This document shows positions 1 to 6,620 of a DNA stretch of 8,981 nt, in pieces (the first letter of the stretch is position 1; each line of letters starts with the position of its first letter). Below the pieces are notes generated by a model. The model had not been told where the DNA came from. It did not search any database and saw only the letters and a program-made list of their open reading frames with translations. The position numbers were made by a program, and so were the translations under genes. Origin of the DNA: Helicobacteraceae bacterium (lineage in GTDB: Bacteria; Campylobacterota; Campylobacteria; Campylobacterales; SZUA-545); contig QKHD01000234.1 in the NCBI GenBank assembly GCA_003250175.1, positions 1 to 8,981 on the forward strand. Reading direction: 5' to 3'.

Positions 1-227
1 AGCTCTTTGAGGTTAATCTCCAGACCGGCCAGAAACATGAGGTACAAAAAGCCCACTTCCGCCACGATGGTAAAAAATTCGTTGTGGTGCACCAGCCCCA
101 CAAAGGCAGCGAGGCTGCCCAAAACCACTTCGATGACGGTGGTGGGAAAGCGCGTAACCTGGGCTAGAAACGGCGAGAGGGCGAGAATGGCCGAGAGGGT
201 GATGATGAGGAGAATATACTCACTCAT
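1..227 (-). CDS. Cation:proton antiporter, CPA2/KefB type (5' part only)
   Basis: Only the first 75 codons are present; the gene continues past the left edge of the window. The start is the ATG at 227-225, and its first 8 nt overlap the end of bioB (ATGAGTGA), so translation is probably coupled to bioB. The visible protein is hydrophobic. It opens with a membrane helix (about residues 3-20), then has a PTTVIEVVLGSLAAF stretch and a second hydrophobic segment ending FLYLMFLAGLEINLKEL. The order of an IxEVxLG-like element followed by FLAGLEI is typical of the first helices of Kef-type monovalent cation:proton antiporters (CPA2 family, Na+/H+ exchanger fold), where F(L/M)AGLE is strongly conserved. 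Such inner-membrane proteins exchange K+ or Na+ for H+. Whether it has a C-terminal TrkA-N regulatory domain cannot be seen, and the substrate is unknown. Confidence 0.8.
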   Translation of the reverse strand, partial: MSEYILLIITLSAILALSPFLAQVTRFPTTVIEVVLGSLAAFVGLVHHNEFFTIVAEVGFLYLMFLAGLEINLKE

Positions 228-1065
228 GGCACTCTTCGGCAATGACACAGCCGGCCTTCTTGATCATCTCAAAATCCCGCTCCGGAGACTCTCCGGAGGT
301 GGTGAGGTAGTTACCGATGACAATGGCGTCGGCACCGGCGTCAAATATTTCATGCTGGCGGTCGCCAAAGGTGATCTCACGGCCCCCGGCAATCATGATA
401 CGGGATTCCGGAAGCATCGCCTTGGCTTTGCGGATAATGGCAAAGGCTTCGTCGATGGAGGTGAGATTATTTTCCAGGGGCAGGGCCGGGTTGGGGTGAA
501 AGAAGTTTACCGGTACGGACATGGGGCTGAGGGAGGCGACGGTTTCCAAAAAGGACTGGCGGTCCGCTTCGCTCTCGCCCATGCCGAAAATCCCGCCGCT
601 GATGAGAAAGAGCCCCGCTTCCTTGGCGTTTTTGCAGGTTTGCAGACGGTCGTCCCAGTCGTGGGTGGTGCAGATTTTTTCGTAATAATCGCGGCTGGTT
701 TCCAGGTTGTGGTTATAGGCGTCCACTCCGGCGGCTTTAAGGCGCTGAAGCTGTTCCAGGCTGGCGGTGCCGTTGCAGGCGATGACCAGAATATCCGGAA
801 CCACCGCCTTGACCGCCTGACAGGCTGCGATCACAAAGGCCTCTTTCTTGTCATCCATCCCCTTGCCGGCCGTTACCAGACAAAATCCGTGGGCACCGTT
901 GGCCCGCGCCACCTTGGCCTCTTCGACGATCTGATCGATCGGTTTGGTCAGGTAGCGGGGAATATCGGCTTTAAAGCGTACGGACTGGGTGCAGAACTTG
1001 CAGTCTTCGTTGCAGCTTCCGCTGGAGATGTTGCAGATGGCGCAGAGGAAAATCTTTTTGGACAT
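220..1065 (-). CDS. bioB: Biotin synthase BioB, short Campylobacterota form
   Basis: Radical-SAM enzyme that inserts sulfur into dethiobiotin, the last step of biotin synthesis, in the cytoplasm. The 281-residue protein starts directly at the TIM barrel; about 35 N-terminal residues found in E. coli BioB are absent, as in the short Campylobacter proteins. The SAM-binding [4Fe-4S] cysteines are C18, C22 and C25 (CNEDCKFC). Other landmarks are GFCLVTAG with C62 (E. coli C97), ACNGTAS with C97 (E. coli C128), YNHNLETS around 117-124, and AGGRE with R229 (E. coli R260). The fourth ligand of the auxiliary [2Fe-2S] sulfur-donor cluster, Cys188 in E. coli, aligns with Ile155 (codon ATC at 603-601), which is unexpected. 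The start shares one base with the stop of the upstream phosphoesterase (TAATG), with GGAG 11 nt upstream. The family assignment is secure; whether the protein works as a standard BioB is open because of Ile155. Confidence 0.95.
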   Translation of the reverse strand: MSKKIFLCAICNISSGSCNEDCKFCTQSVRFKADIPRYLTKPIDQIVEEAKVARANGAHGFCLVTAGKGMDDKKEAFVIAACQAVKAVVPDILVIACNGTASLEQLQRLKAAGVDAYNHNLETSRDYYEKICTTHDWDDRLQTCKNAKEAGLFLISGGIFGMGESEADRQSFLETVASLSPMSVPVNFFHPNPALPLENNLTSIDEAFAIIRKAKAMLPESRIMIAGGREITFGDRQHEIFDAGADAIVIGNYLTTSGESPERDFEMIKKAGCVIAEECHE

Positions 1066-1586
1066 TAACGTATAAACTCCGTAATTTCTTCATTCAGGGT
1101 GTCGTCGTCTAAAAAAAAGAGGCGACAGACCCGGTATCGATCCGGGAAAATATCGAGCAAAACCGCTTCGTAGCGTCCCGTGTCCCGGGCGCAGACTTCG
1201 CCGGGATTGATCACCAAAACACCTTCATTATACTGAAATTTGACTTGGTGGGTGTGGCCGTAGATGACGATATCCGCATCCTCCGGATCGAGGTAAAAGG
1301 GCATGTGCATCAGCTTGAAACGGATGCCTTCGATAGAAAAATAGTGGGGTTCGTGAAAGATGCGGCAGGTCGCGGCCATGGGGATCAGCATGGCGTCGTT
1401 GTTGCCAAAAACCGCCGCGTAGGGCAGCCCCGCATCGTGGAGCATCTGGAGGTGCTGGGGGGTGTGAAAATCTCCGGCGTGGAGCAGGTGGGTGGCGCCG
1501 CGGGATTTAAGAAGATCCAAAAAGCGCTGCAGGGCCGCGGTGGTGCGGTGGGAGTCGCTGAGGATTCCAATACTTAGCGGCTGCAT
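1065..1586 (-). CDS. YfcE/MJ0936-type metallophosphoesterase
   Basis: Cytoplasmic calcineurin-like phosphoesterase of the small YfcE/MJ0936 group, which hydrolyses phosphodiesters with bound Mn2+ or Ni2+ in characterised members; the physiological substrate is unknown. From the ATG at 1586 the product is 173 residues and begins directly with the first metal motif. Metal ligands are visible in order: D11 and H13 (ILSDSH), D39 (HAGDFH), N62-N63 (GNND), H94 (KLMHMP), and H111/H113 (YGHTH), followed by the conserved INPGEVCARDTGRYE. A longer reading from 1631 would add 15 residues (MCLYQPQPSGGVRRR) unlike the family and lying inside mobA. The 1586 start has GGAGGAG 11 nt upstream and is preferred. 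It overlaps mobA by 13 nt and shares one base with bioB. The stretch between H94 and GHTH is about a dozen residues shorter than I expect for the family, and the usual HGH is HMP. Confidence 0.85.
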   Translation of the reverse strand: MQPLSIGILSDSHRTTAALQRFLDLLKSRGATHLLHAGDFHTPQHLQMLHDAGLPYAAVFGNNDAMLIPMAATCRIFHEPHYFSIEGIRFKLMHMPFYLDPEDADIVIYGHTHQVKFQYNEGVLVINPGEVCARDTGRYEAVLLDIFPDRYRVCRLFFLDDDTLNEEITEFIR

Positions 1587-2146
1587 GCGGCGTCGTACTC
1601 CTCCGGATGGTTGAGGTTGGTAAAGGCACACGCGTCGTCAATCTCCACCGTTTCACCTCCCGCATCCAGGGCGATCGCCTGGAGCTTGTGGCGGTCCTGA
1701 CGGATCGCCTCGTCAATGGCGGGCAGGAGGCTCTTGGCGTAGACGGCGCAGAGCGGATTCAGGCGCCCCGATTCTTTGGCCAAAAGGGCGGGCAGCTCCG
1801 GACGGTAGGAGGAAAGCAGCCGGGAAATGACCGCTTCACTTAAAAAGGGCATGTCCACGGCCATGACAAAAACGGCCGGGGATTCGACCTGCCTTAAAAT
1901 AGCCGCCAGGGCATAGGTGGGAGCAAACCCTTCGGCCGTCTCATCCACGATGCAAGTCGCCTCAAAGCCGAACTTCTCCGGATCTTTGGCGGAGAGGTAG
2001 ACGGTCTCAAAAAGCTCCTGCATCCGGCGGTACTGGTACTCGGCCAGGGTGGCGTAGCCTTCGAAGGGAAGCAGGGATTTATCCCGCCCCATGCGGCTGC
2101 TTTTACCCCCGGCCAGAATCACGCAGGGGATGGAAAATTTCGCCAT
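1574..2146 (-). CDS. mobA: Molybdenum cofactor guanylyltransferase MobA
   Basis: Transfers GMP from GTP to Mo-molybdopterin, giving the guanine-dinucleotide cofactor used by DMSO-reductase-family enzymes such as formate dehydrogenase and nitrate reductase; cytoplasmic. The 190-residue length fits the family. The nucleotide-binding signature LAGGKSSRMGRDK is at residues 11-23, the metal-binding aspartate is D98 in MAVDMPFL (the family usually has C or G before this DMP), and RLNPLCAVY at 128-136 and FTNLNHPEEY at 175-184 match the conserved C-terminal elements. The start shares one base with the stop of the exonuclease gene (TGATG). There is no strong Shine-Dalgarno, which points to translational coupling. 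Its presence fits the opposite-strand cassette that appears to mature a Mo/W enzyme, although the two are transcribed divergently. A generic nucleotidyltransferase is possible but less likely given the NxNxPEEY ending. Confidence 0.9.
   Translation of the reverse strand: MAKFSIPCVILAGGKSSRMGRDKSLLPFEGYATLAEYQYRRMQELFETVYLSAKDPEKFGFEATCIVDETAEGFAPTYALAAILRQVESPAVFVMAVDMPFLSEAVISRLLSSYRPELPALLAKESGRLNPLCAVYAKSLLPAIDEAIRQDRHKLQAIALDAGGETVEIDDACAFTNLNHPEEYDAACSR
1598..1604 (-). promoter_or_regulatory. Shine-Dalgarno deciding the phosphoesterase start
   Basis: Read on the minus strand this is GGAGGAG, 11 nt before the ATG at 1586. It lies within the end of mobA and partly overlaps one of the TCCGGA words. 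It favours the 173-residue form, which begins at the first conserved motif, over the upstream ATG at 1631. Confidence 0.5.
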
Positions 2147-2886
2147 CAGCCGTTGGCCCCGTAGAGGTAGTGGCGGATGCTGTAGCGGGCATCCTCATCC
2201 AGGGTCTCCATCTTGGCCAGGGCCCATTCGAGATACTGGGGGTCGGTCTTGGCAATCTCCTCCAGACGGTCGACGCCCCGCTTGTATTTGGCCCCGAAGG
2301 TGATGAACTCATACAAAATGGGGGCCTTGGTCAGCTCGATCAGTCGGGCCACATTGCGGTCGACCTTAGCCACCAGATACTTCATCAGCAAATTGAGCAC
2401 GATGACATCGCTCAGGGCGTCGTGGGGTTTGATCTCTACCCCCAGCTGATCGGCCAGGGCCTTCTCCTCTTTATAAAAGCCCAGGGCGTAGCGGAGGTAT
2501 TGCAGGGCGTGGCTCTCGTGGTGGGGTTCGAGGTGCTTGATGCAGCGGAGCGTATCGATGAGCTGACCCTTCCAGACAACCCCTTCCTTTTCCAGCATGC
2601 CCAGGTCGAAGGGGGCGTTCTGGATGACGAGAATATTCTCCGGAGAATTAAGCTCCGTCAGTTTGCGGGCCGCTTCGCACTCGGCGTAGGGCGGTTTGCC
2701 CTCCAGCATCTCGTTGGTGATGTGGTGGACGCTCATGGCACGAAAATCGACGGGCAGGGGCGGTTTGCAGAGGGAGTCATAGGCGGTGACGCCCCCCTTG
2801 TCGGCTACCAAAAAAGCGAGCTGGCAGATGCGGTCTTTCTCCTCGACCCCGGTGGTTTCGGTGTCGAGCAATATGAACTGTGCCAT
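2146..2886 (-). CDS. DEDDh 3'-5' exonuclease, ExoX-like
   Basis: A 246-residue DnaQ-fold exonuclease. The DEDDh active site is complete: D8 and E10 in LLDTETTG (Exo I), D94 in NAPFDLGML (Exo II), and H155 with D160 in HDALSDV (Exo III). The N-terminal half also has AMSVHHITNEML, similar to the MAIHRIT element of E. coli exodeoxyribonuclease X. The C-terminal tail after residue 190 (TFGAKYKRG, then DPQYLEWAL and RHYL) resembles the ExoX tail (TFGKYRG, DPGYLRWLF, KHYL), which separates it from plain DnaQ proofreading subunits. ExoX degrades single- and double-stranded DNA 3'-5' and acts in mismatch and UV repair; that role here is inference. It lies 3 bp after the secreted-protein gene and shares one base with mobA. 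No clear Shine-Dalgarno is seen, so it is probably coupled. The resemblance was judged by eye. Confidence 0.82.
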   Translation of the reverse strand: MAQFILLDTETTGVEEKDRICQLAFLVADKGGVTAYDSLCKPPLPVDFRAMSVHHITNEMLEGKPPYAECEAARKLTELNSPENILVIQNAPFDLGMLEKEGVVWKGQLIDTLRCIKHLEPHHESHALQYLRYALGFYKEEKALADQLGVEIKPHDALSDVIVLNLLMKYLVAKVDRNVARLIELTKAPILYEFITFGAKYKRGVDRLEEIAKTDPQYLEWALAKMETLDEDARYSIRHYLYGANG

Positions 2887-2889
2887 CGT

Positions 2890-3282
2890 CTACCAGTTAA
2901 AAAGCACGTACTCGAAGAGCACCTGGGTGTTGAACTTGTCGTTGCGGTTTTTAATAAAGTAGCGGCGTTTGCTGGCCGGCATGATCAGGGTTGTTCCGGA
3001 GTAGATACCGTCTCCGGCGATCTCGTCGCCGTTTTGGCCGTTGTCATAGAGGATAATGGTCTCCTCTTTATTGCCCGCCAGCGGGTCGACGGCCAGCAGT
3101 TCCAGCACCGGAGAGTCGCTCTTTTCCACCTTGAGGGTGAAGCGGCCGGTGTAGGCGTCGTCGGTTTTTTTAACGCTCAGTTCACCCTTGCAAAAGGGGG
3201 TCTCCGGAGTGGAGAGGGCCTTTTTGAGATCCTGGCCAAAAAGCAGGGCGGCTAGGGCCGCCAATAAAAAAATGCTGCGCAT
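2890..3282 (-). CDS. Small secreted protein with a DxGxNGD/AGDGIYSG motif
   Basis: Unrecognised 130-residue protein. Residues 1-16 (MRSIFLLAALAALLFG) form a clear Sec signal peptide with no lipobox cysteine, so a periplasmic soluble product is expected. The mature part looks like a single beta-sandwich: alternating hydrophobic strands around GRFTLKVE and VLELLAVDP, then DNGQNGDEIAGDGIYSG at 80-96, and a basic KRRYFIKNRND before a hydrophobic end (VLFEYVLFNW). The D-x-G-x-N-G-D...AGDGIYS pattern recurs in secreted beta-domain proteins and may bind Ca2+; that is inference. It has one cysteine in the mature chain (C31). The start is supported by AAGGGG shortly upstream. It sits 9 bp after the phosphohexomutase gene and 3 bp before the exonuclease gene, so it belongs to the operon, but the neighbours do not reveal its role. 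Confidence 0.8.
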   Translation of the reverse strand: MRSIFLLAALAALLFGQDLKKALSTPETPFCKGELSVKKTDDAYTGRFTLKVEKSDSPVLELLAVDPLAGNKEETIILYDNGQNGDEIAGDGIYSGTTLIMPASKRRYFIKNRNDKFNTQVLFEYVLFNW

Positions 3283-3291
3283 ACTAACCCC

Positions 3292-4659
3292 TTATTTGGA
3301 TTTTTCGATCAGGGCGCCCAGGGCGCTCTGGATGGTGGAGAGCGCCTCCGGAGAGACCGCCTCAAAGCGGGTGACGAGCACCGGTGTCGTGTTGGAGGCA
3401 CGCACCAGCCCCCAGCCGTCCTGGAAGATCACCCGAACGCCGTCGATGTCGATAATCTCGCGGATCGCGGGAAAGTCGCTGCCGGGATTTTTGAGGTTGG
3501 CTTTGAGGCGGTCGATGATGGCGAATTTTTCCGCTTCCGTGGTGGGGATTTTCATTTCGTCCGTGGAGTAGAGTTTGGGCAGGGCTTCGAAGGCCGCATC
3601 AAAATCAAACCCTTCGGCGATTAATTCCAGCGCCCGGAAGGTCGCGTAGATGGCGTCGTCGTAACCAAAGTAGCGGTCGTTAAAAAAGAGGTGTCCGGAG
3701 ACCTCGGCCGCCAGGTCGGCATCGGTTTCGCGGATTTTGACCTTGAGGTTGGAGTGGCCCGTTTTGTACATGATGGCCGTGCCCCGTTTGTTGATCTCGT
3801 CGTACATCACCTGGGAGCACTTGACTTCGCCGATGATGGTGGGGTTTTGCATCTTGGAGGCAAAAAAGAGGGCCAGCACGTCCCCTTTGAAGTTGTATTT
3901 GGGGGAGAGCACGGCAATGCGGTCGGCGTCGCCGTCGTAGGCGAAGCCAAAGTTGTAGCCCTTGGCCAGCTCCTTTTTCACATCTTCCAGGTTGTGCTCT
4001 TCGCTGGGGTCGGGGTGGTGGTTGGGGAAGGTGCCGTCGGGCTCTTTGTAGAGCAGCTCCGCATCGATCCGGAGGTTTTTGAGGATATCTTCCAGCACCA
4101 CGCCGGCGACGCCGTTGCCGCAGTCAAAGACATAGCGGCCCTTCATGCCTTCGAGGTGCTTAAAGGCCTCGGTGAGGTAGGCGATGTAGAGGCTCTTGGC
4201 GTCTACGGCGGTGACGGTGTCGTTGCTGCCAACAGTCTGGTTCAGGTTGGCCTGAATCGTCCGGCCCAGGGCGTAAATTTCTTCGCCGAAGAAGGGGGCG
4301 TTGCCGATGCTGATCTTAAAGCCGTTGTACTCCGGAGGGTTGTGGCTGCCGGTGATCATGACCGTGGCGTCCGGAGTCTTGCCGCCGAAGCTCTGGTATC
4401 CGGAGAAGTAGTTGACCGGTGTCGCCACGAGGCCGATATCAAAGACCTTGACCCCGGCGTCGTTAAAGCCGCAGGCGAGCCAGGATTTAAGCACCGGCGA
4501 GTGGGTGCGCGCGTCATAGCCCAGGGAGACGGCGGGGGCGTCGGGGAAGCGCCCGGCAATCAGCTTGCCCAGAAAGAAGCCAATCAGCTTGACGCTTTTT
4601 TCATTGAGCTCCTTTTCAAAAATACCGCGAATGTCGTACTCTCTGAAAATGGACTGCAT
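3292..4659 (-). CDS. Phosphomannomutase/phosphoglucomutase
   Basis: Alpha-D-phosphohexomutase that interconverts hexose 6-phosphates and 1-phosphates, feeding nucleotide-sugar synthesis for LPS, capsule or glycans; cytoplasmic. At 455 residues it has the usual four-domain length of the AlgC/PMM-PGM group. N-terminal FREYDIRGIF is typical of PMM/PGM. The phosphoserine loop is TGSHNPPEYNG with S105, the Mg2+ loop is DGDADR with D242, D244 and D246, the sugar-binding loop is EVSGHLFF (E319, S321, H323), and the phosphate-binding loop is RASNTTP at 420-426. All key residues are present, so the enzyme should be active. EVSGH fits bifunctional PMM/PGM enzymes rather than glucosamine mutase (GlmM). 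AAGGAG sits 5 nt before the ATG. It lies 18 bp downstream of pglF, so the two likely cooperate in surface-sugar synthesis. Confidence 0.92.
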   Translation of the reverse strand: MQSIFREYDIRGIFEKELNEKSVKLIGFFLGKLIAGRFPDAPAVSLGYDARTHSPVLKSWLACGFNDAGVKVFDIGLVATPVNYFSGYQSFGGKTPDATVMITGSHNPPEYNGFKISIGNAPFFGEEIYALGRTIQANLNQTVGSNDTVTAVDAKSLYIAYLTEAFKHLEGMKGRYVFDCGNGVAGVVLEDILKNLRIDAELLYKEPDGTFPNHHPDPSEEHNLEDVKKELAKGYNFGFAYDGDADRIAVLSPKYNFKGDVLALFFASKMQNPTIIGEVKCSQVMYDEINKRGTAIMYKTGHSNLKVKIRETDADLAAEVSGHLFFNDRYFGYDDAIYATFRALELIAEGFDFDAAFEALPKLYSTDEMKIPTTEAEKFAIIDRLKANLKNPGSDFPAIREIIDIDGVRVIFQDGWGLVRASNTTPVLVTRFEAVSPEALSTIQSALGALIEKSK

Positions 4660-4677
4660 GAAGGCTCCTTGAAATGA

Positions 4678-6456
4678 TTAGTTGTCGCGCCGGTGGTCAA
4701 ACTCCGGAATCAGCGTTTTGAGTAGCGTAATCTTATCATCTTCCCTTAAAAGGCGCTCGATAAGCGGCCGCACCTGCTCCGGATCGGGTCGGGAGGGGCG
4801 CGCCATGAAGATGGAGCGGTAACGGGTCTCTTTGTCGTTTTCGTCGATGAGCAGCTCTTCGTAGAGCTTCTCTCCGGGGCGCAGGCCGATGTACTCGATG
4901 GCGATATCCTCCCGGCCCGCCAGCATCAGCATCTTGGCCGCCAGGTCGCGGATTTTTACCGGGGTGCCCATGTCGAGGACAAAGACTTCCTTATCCACCG
5001 CCAGCGTCGCCGCCTGCAAGACCAGCTCGCACGCTTCGCTGATCAGCATAAAGTAGCGGGTGATCTCCGGATGGGTCACCGTCAGCGGCCCGCCCGCTTT
5101 GATCTGGGCCTTGAATTTGGGGATAACCGATCCGGAGGAGCCCAGCACGTTGCCAAAACGGACGATGGCGATTTTGGTCTGCTCCGGAGCGACGGTCTGG
5201 GCGTAAAGCTCGCAGGCCCGCTTGGTCGCTCCCATGACATTGGTGGGGCGCACCGCCTTGTCCGTGGAGATGAGAATGCAGCGCTCCACACCGTGGGCGA
5301 TGCTGAGATCCATGACGTTTTTGGTGCCGCCGATGTTGTTCTCCACCGCAGCGTCGATGTTCTCTTCCACGAGGGGGACGTGTTTATACGCGGCGGCGTG
5401 GAGGACGATTTGGGGGCGTTCCGTTTCAAAAATCTGTGTCAGCCGTTTGGTGTCCAGCACGGAGGCCAGTTTGGGTACGACGGGGGCACTTTCCAGCTCG
5501 TCGGTGATGGTGTAGAGGTTAAACTCGCTGTTATCCACCATAATGACCCGTTTGGCACCGTAGCGTACGGCCTGGCGGCAGAGCTCGCTGCCGATGCTTC
5601 CGCCCGCCCCCGTAATCATCACCGACTTGTTCCGGACAAAATTGCCGATCGCTTCGGTGTCGAGGTCCTTGGGCTTGCGGGCGAGAAGGTCTTCGATGGA
5701 GATATCCTTCAGCTCCTCGTCCCCTTCAAAAAACTGCATCAGCTTGATGCGGGCGACGCCGTAGCTCTTGAGACGCTCAAAAAGGGCGTCCAGCTCCGCG
5801 GGCGGAAGTTTTTCGGAGAGGATCACCGTATGCACCCGAAAGCGGTCGATGAGGTCGGCAAGGTCCTTTTCCGGATAGACCCGGATGCCGTGGATAACGG
5901 AGCCGATCCGGGCGGGGTTGGTGTCGGTCAGGGCGACGGGATAGAGGCCGCTGGCGGGGGTGTCGATGTAGCGGATCGCCATCTCGGCATTTTTATCCGC
6001 CCCCATGATCAGCGTGGCCGCCCCATCGCTGCGGCTGCTCTCCAAAAGCACCCGCTTGGCCACCCGGAGGCTGCCGATGAAAAAGATGGAGAGGAACATG
6101 TCGATGATGACGACGGAGCGGGGCATGGGACCGAAAAAGCTCTCCTTAAAAATCCAGAAGACCAGAACAAAAAGCAGATAGCCGACGATGTGGGCCTTGA
6201 TAATCTGCTTGAAGCTTCTAAGACCGAAAAAACGCCAGGGGGTGTTGTAGACGTTGAAGTAAAAAAGGGCCAGGGTCTTAAAAAGAAACAGGGCGACAAA
6301 AAGGGTCAGGAAGTTATCAAACCAGACCAGGGGAATGTCAAAATTAAAGCGGAGCAGGTAGGCGAAATAGAAGGTAAAGAGCGAAATCATCAGGTCGTTG
6401 ACCAGGAAGAAGAGGGTTCGCTTGCGCACGCTGGGGGTTAGAAGTTCTTGATACAC
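4678..6456 (-). CDS. pglF: Membrane UDP-GlcNAc 4,6-dehydratase, PglF/WbpM type
   Basis: NAD+-dependent short-chain dehydrogenase that makes the UDP-4-keto-6-deoxy sugar at the start of bacillosamine-type or other deoxy-amino sugar pathways. The 592-residue protein has four N-terminal membrane helices (about 13-35, 48-70, 88-104, 113-133), a CoA-binding-like Rossmann domain with GADKNAEMA near 152-160, and a C-terminal catalytic domain. That domain contains the NAD loop GAGGSIGSE (283-291), HAAAYKHVPL (353-362), the catalytic STDKAVRPTNVMGATKR (397-413; T398, D399, K400, K412) and IGLRPGEKLYEEL (523-535). Having Met in place of the usual SDR tyrosine is normal for this group. The start is GTG at 6456-6454, with AGGAA 6 nt upstream. 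It is the first gene of the leftward block. Whether it serves protein N-glycosylation, O-antigen or flagellin sugars cannot be decided, because no glycosyltransferases are in view. Confidence 0.87.
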   Translation of the reverse strand: MYQELLTPSVRKRTLFFLVNDLMISLFTFYFAYLLRFNFDIPLVWFDNFLTLFVALFLFKTLALFYFNVYNTPWRFFGLRSFKQIIKAHIVGYLLFVLVFWIFKESFFGPMPRSVVIIDMFLSIFFIGSLRVAKRVLLESSRSDGAATLIMGADKNAEMAIRYIDTPASGLYPVALTDTNPARIGSVIHGIRVYPEKDLADLIDRFRVHTVILSEKLPPAELDALFERLKSYGVARIKLMQFFEGDEELKDISIEDLLARKPKDLDTEAIGNFVRNKSVMITGAGGSIGSELCRQAVRYGAKRVIMVDNSEFNLYTITDELESAPVVPKLASVLDTKRLTQIFETERPQIVLHAAAYKHVPLVEENIDAAVENNIGGTKNVMDLSIAHGVERCILISTDKAVRPTNVMGATKRACELYAQTVAPEQTKIAIVRFGNVLGSSGSVIPKFKAQIKAGGPLTVTHPEITRYFMLISEACELVLQAATLAVDKEVFVLDMGTPVKIRDLAAKMLMLAGREDIAIEYIGLRPGEKLYEELLIDENDKETRYRSIFMARPSRPDPEQVRPLIERLLREDDKITLLKTLIPEFDHRRDN

Positions 6457-6462
6457 CGTCGG

Positions 6463-6467
6463 TTCCT
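6463..6467 (-). promoter_or_regulatory. Shine-Dalgarno for the GTG start of pglF
   Basis: AGGAA on the minus strand lies 6 nt before the GTG at 6456-6454. It supports this non-ATG start, which also leaves the full first membrane helix intact. Confidence 0.55.
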
Positions 6468-6485
6468 GCTATATAACTGGGTTTG

Positions 6486-6514
6486 ATTGTACTTCAGGTC
6501 TCTTGTGACACCAC
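6486..6514 (-). promoter_or_regulatory. Possible promoter of the leftward operon
   Basis: Minus strand: TACAAT (plus positions 6491-6486) is a five-of-six match to the sigma-70 -10 box. GTGGTG (6514-6509), 17 bp upstream, is only a weak -35. A start around 6479 would leave a leader of roughly 20 nt containing the Shine-Dalgarno. A second AT-rich word, TATATA (6475-6470), is nearer the gene, but initiation there would leave almost no leader. Campylobacterota promoters often lack a recognisable -35, so only the -10 carries weight. Confidence 0.35.
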
Positions 6515-6561
6515 TTAACACGCCTCCCCTTTAACTTCGCGGCATAAAACCCGGGCTTCAA

Positions 6562-6589
6562 TCGGATTACAAAAACCCTGTGCTACCAT
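6562..6589 (+). promoter_or_regulatory. Possible extended -10 promoter of the chaperone cassette
   Basis: TGCTACCAT at 6581-6589 fits the extended -10 pattern TGnTAnnnT and would place transcription start near 6596, about 25 nt before the chaperone ATG and just upstream of its Shine-Dalgarno. The -35 position (TCGGAT, 6562-6567) is poor. I found no convincing FNR, CRP or other operator in the 164-bp divergent region, which otherwise holds only the leaders of the two flanking genes. Confidence 0.3.
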
Positions 6590-6620
6590 ACGCGACTACT
6601 GCTTTGGGGAAGGATTACGT

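Noticed and set aside
7..1068. Open frame (353 codons) on the plus strand opposite bioB and the antiporter
   Set aside because: It spans two genuine minus-strand genes, has no family resemblance and no ribosome site that fits; shadow frame.
2170..3255. Open frame (361 codons) on the plus strand opposite the exonuclease and secreted-protein genes
   Set aside because: It crosses two real genes, one with a complete DEDDh active site; shadow frame.
3691..4677. Open frame (328 codons) on the plus strand opposite the phosphohexomutase gene
   Set aside because: Same artefact: G/V/A-rich translation, no recognisable motif, and the minus-strand gene is unambiguous.
4660..4677. Terminator in the largest gap of the leftward block (18 bp)
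   Set aside because: No hairpin or T-run is present; the gap holds only the Shine-Dalgarno of the phosphohexomutase gene.
5071..6441. Long open frame (456 codons) on the plus strand opposite pglF
   Set aside because: It is antisense to a well-supported gene with full catalytic motifs, has a low-complexity D/G/V/K-rich composition, and arises because the reverse frame of a GC-rich gene rarely forms stops.
6502..6521. CRP/FNR-like site (TGTGA followed by TTAACA) in the divergent intergenic region
   Set aside because: The right half does not mirror the left (no TCACA or TCAA), so it is not a credible palindromic operator.
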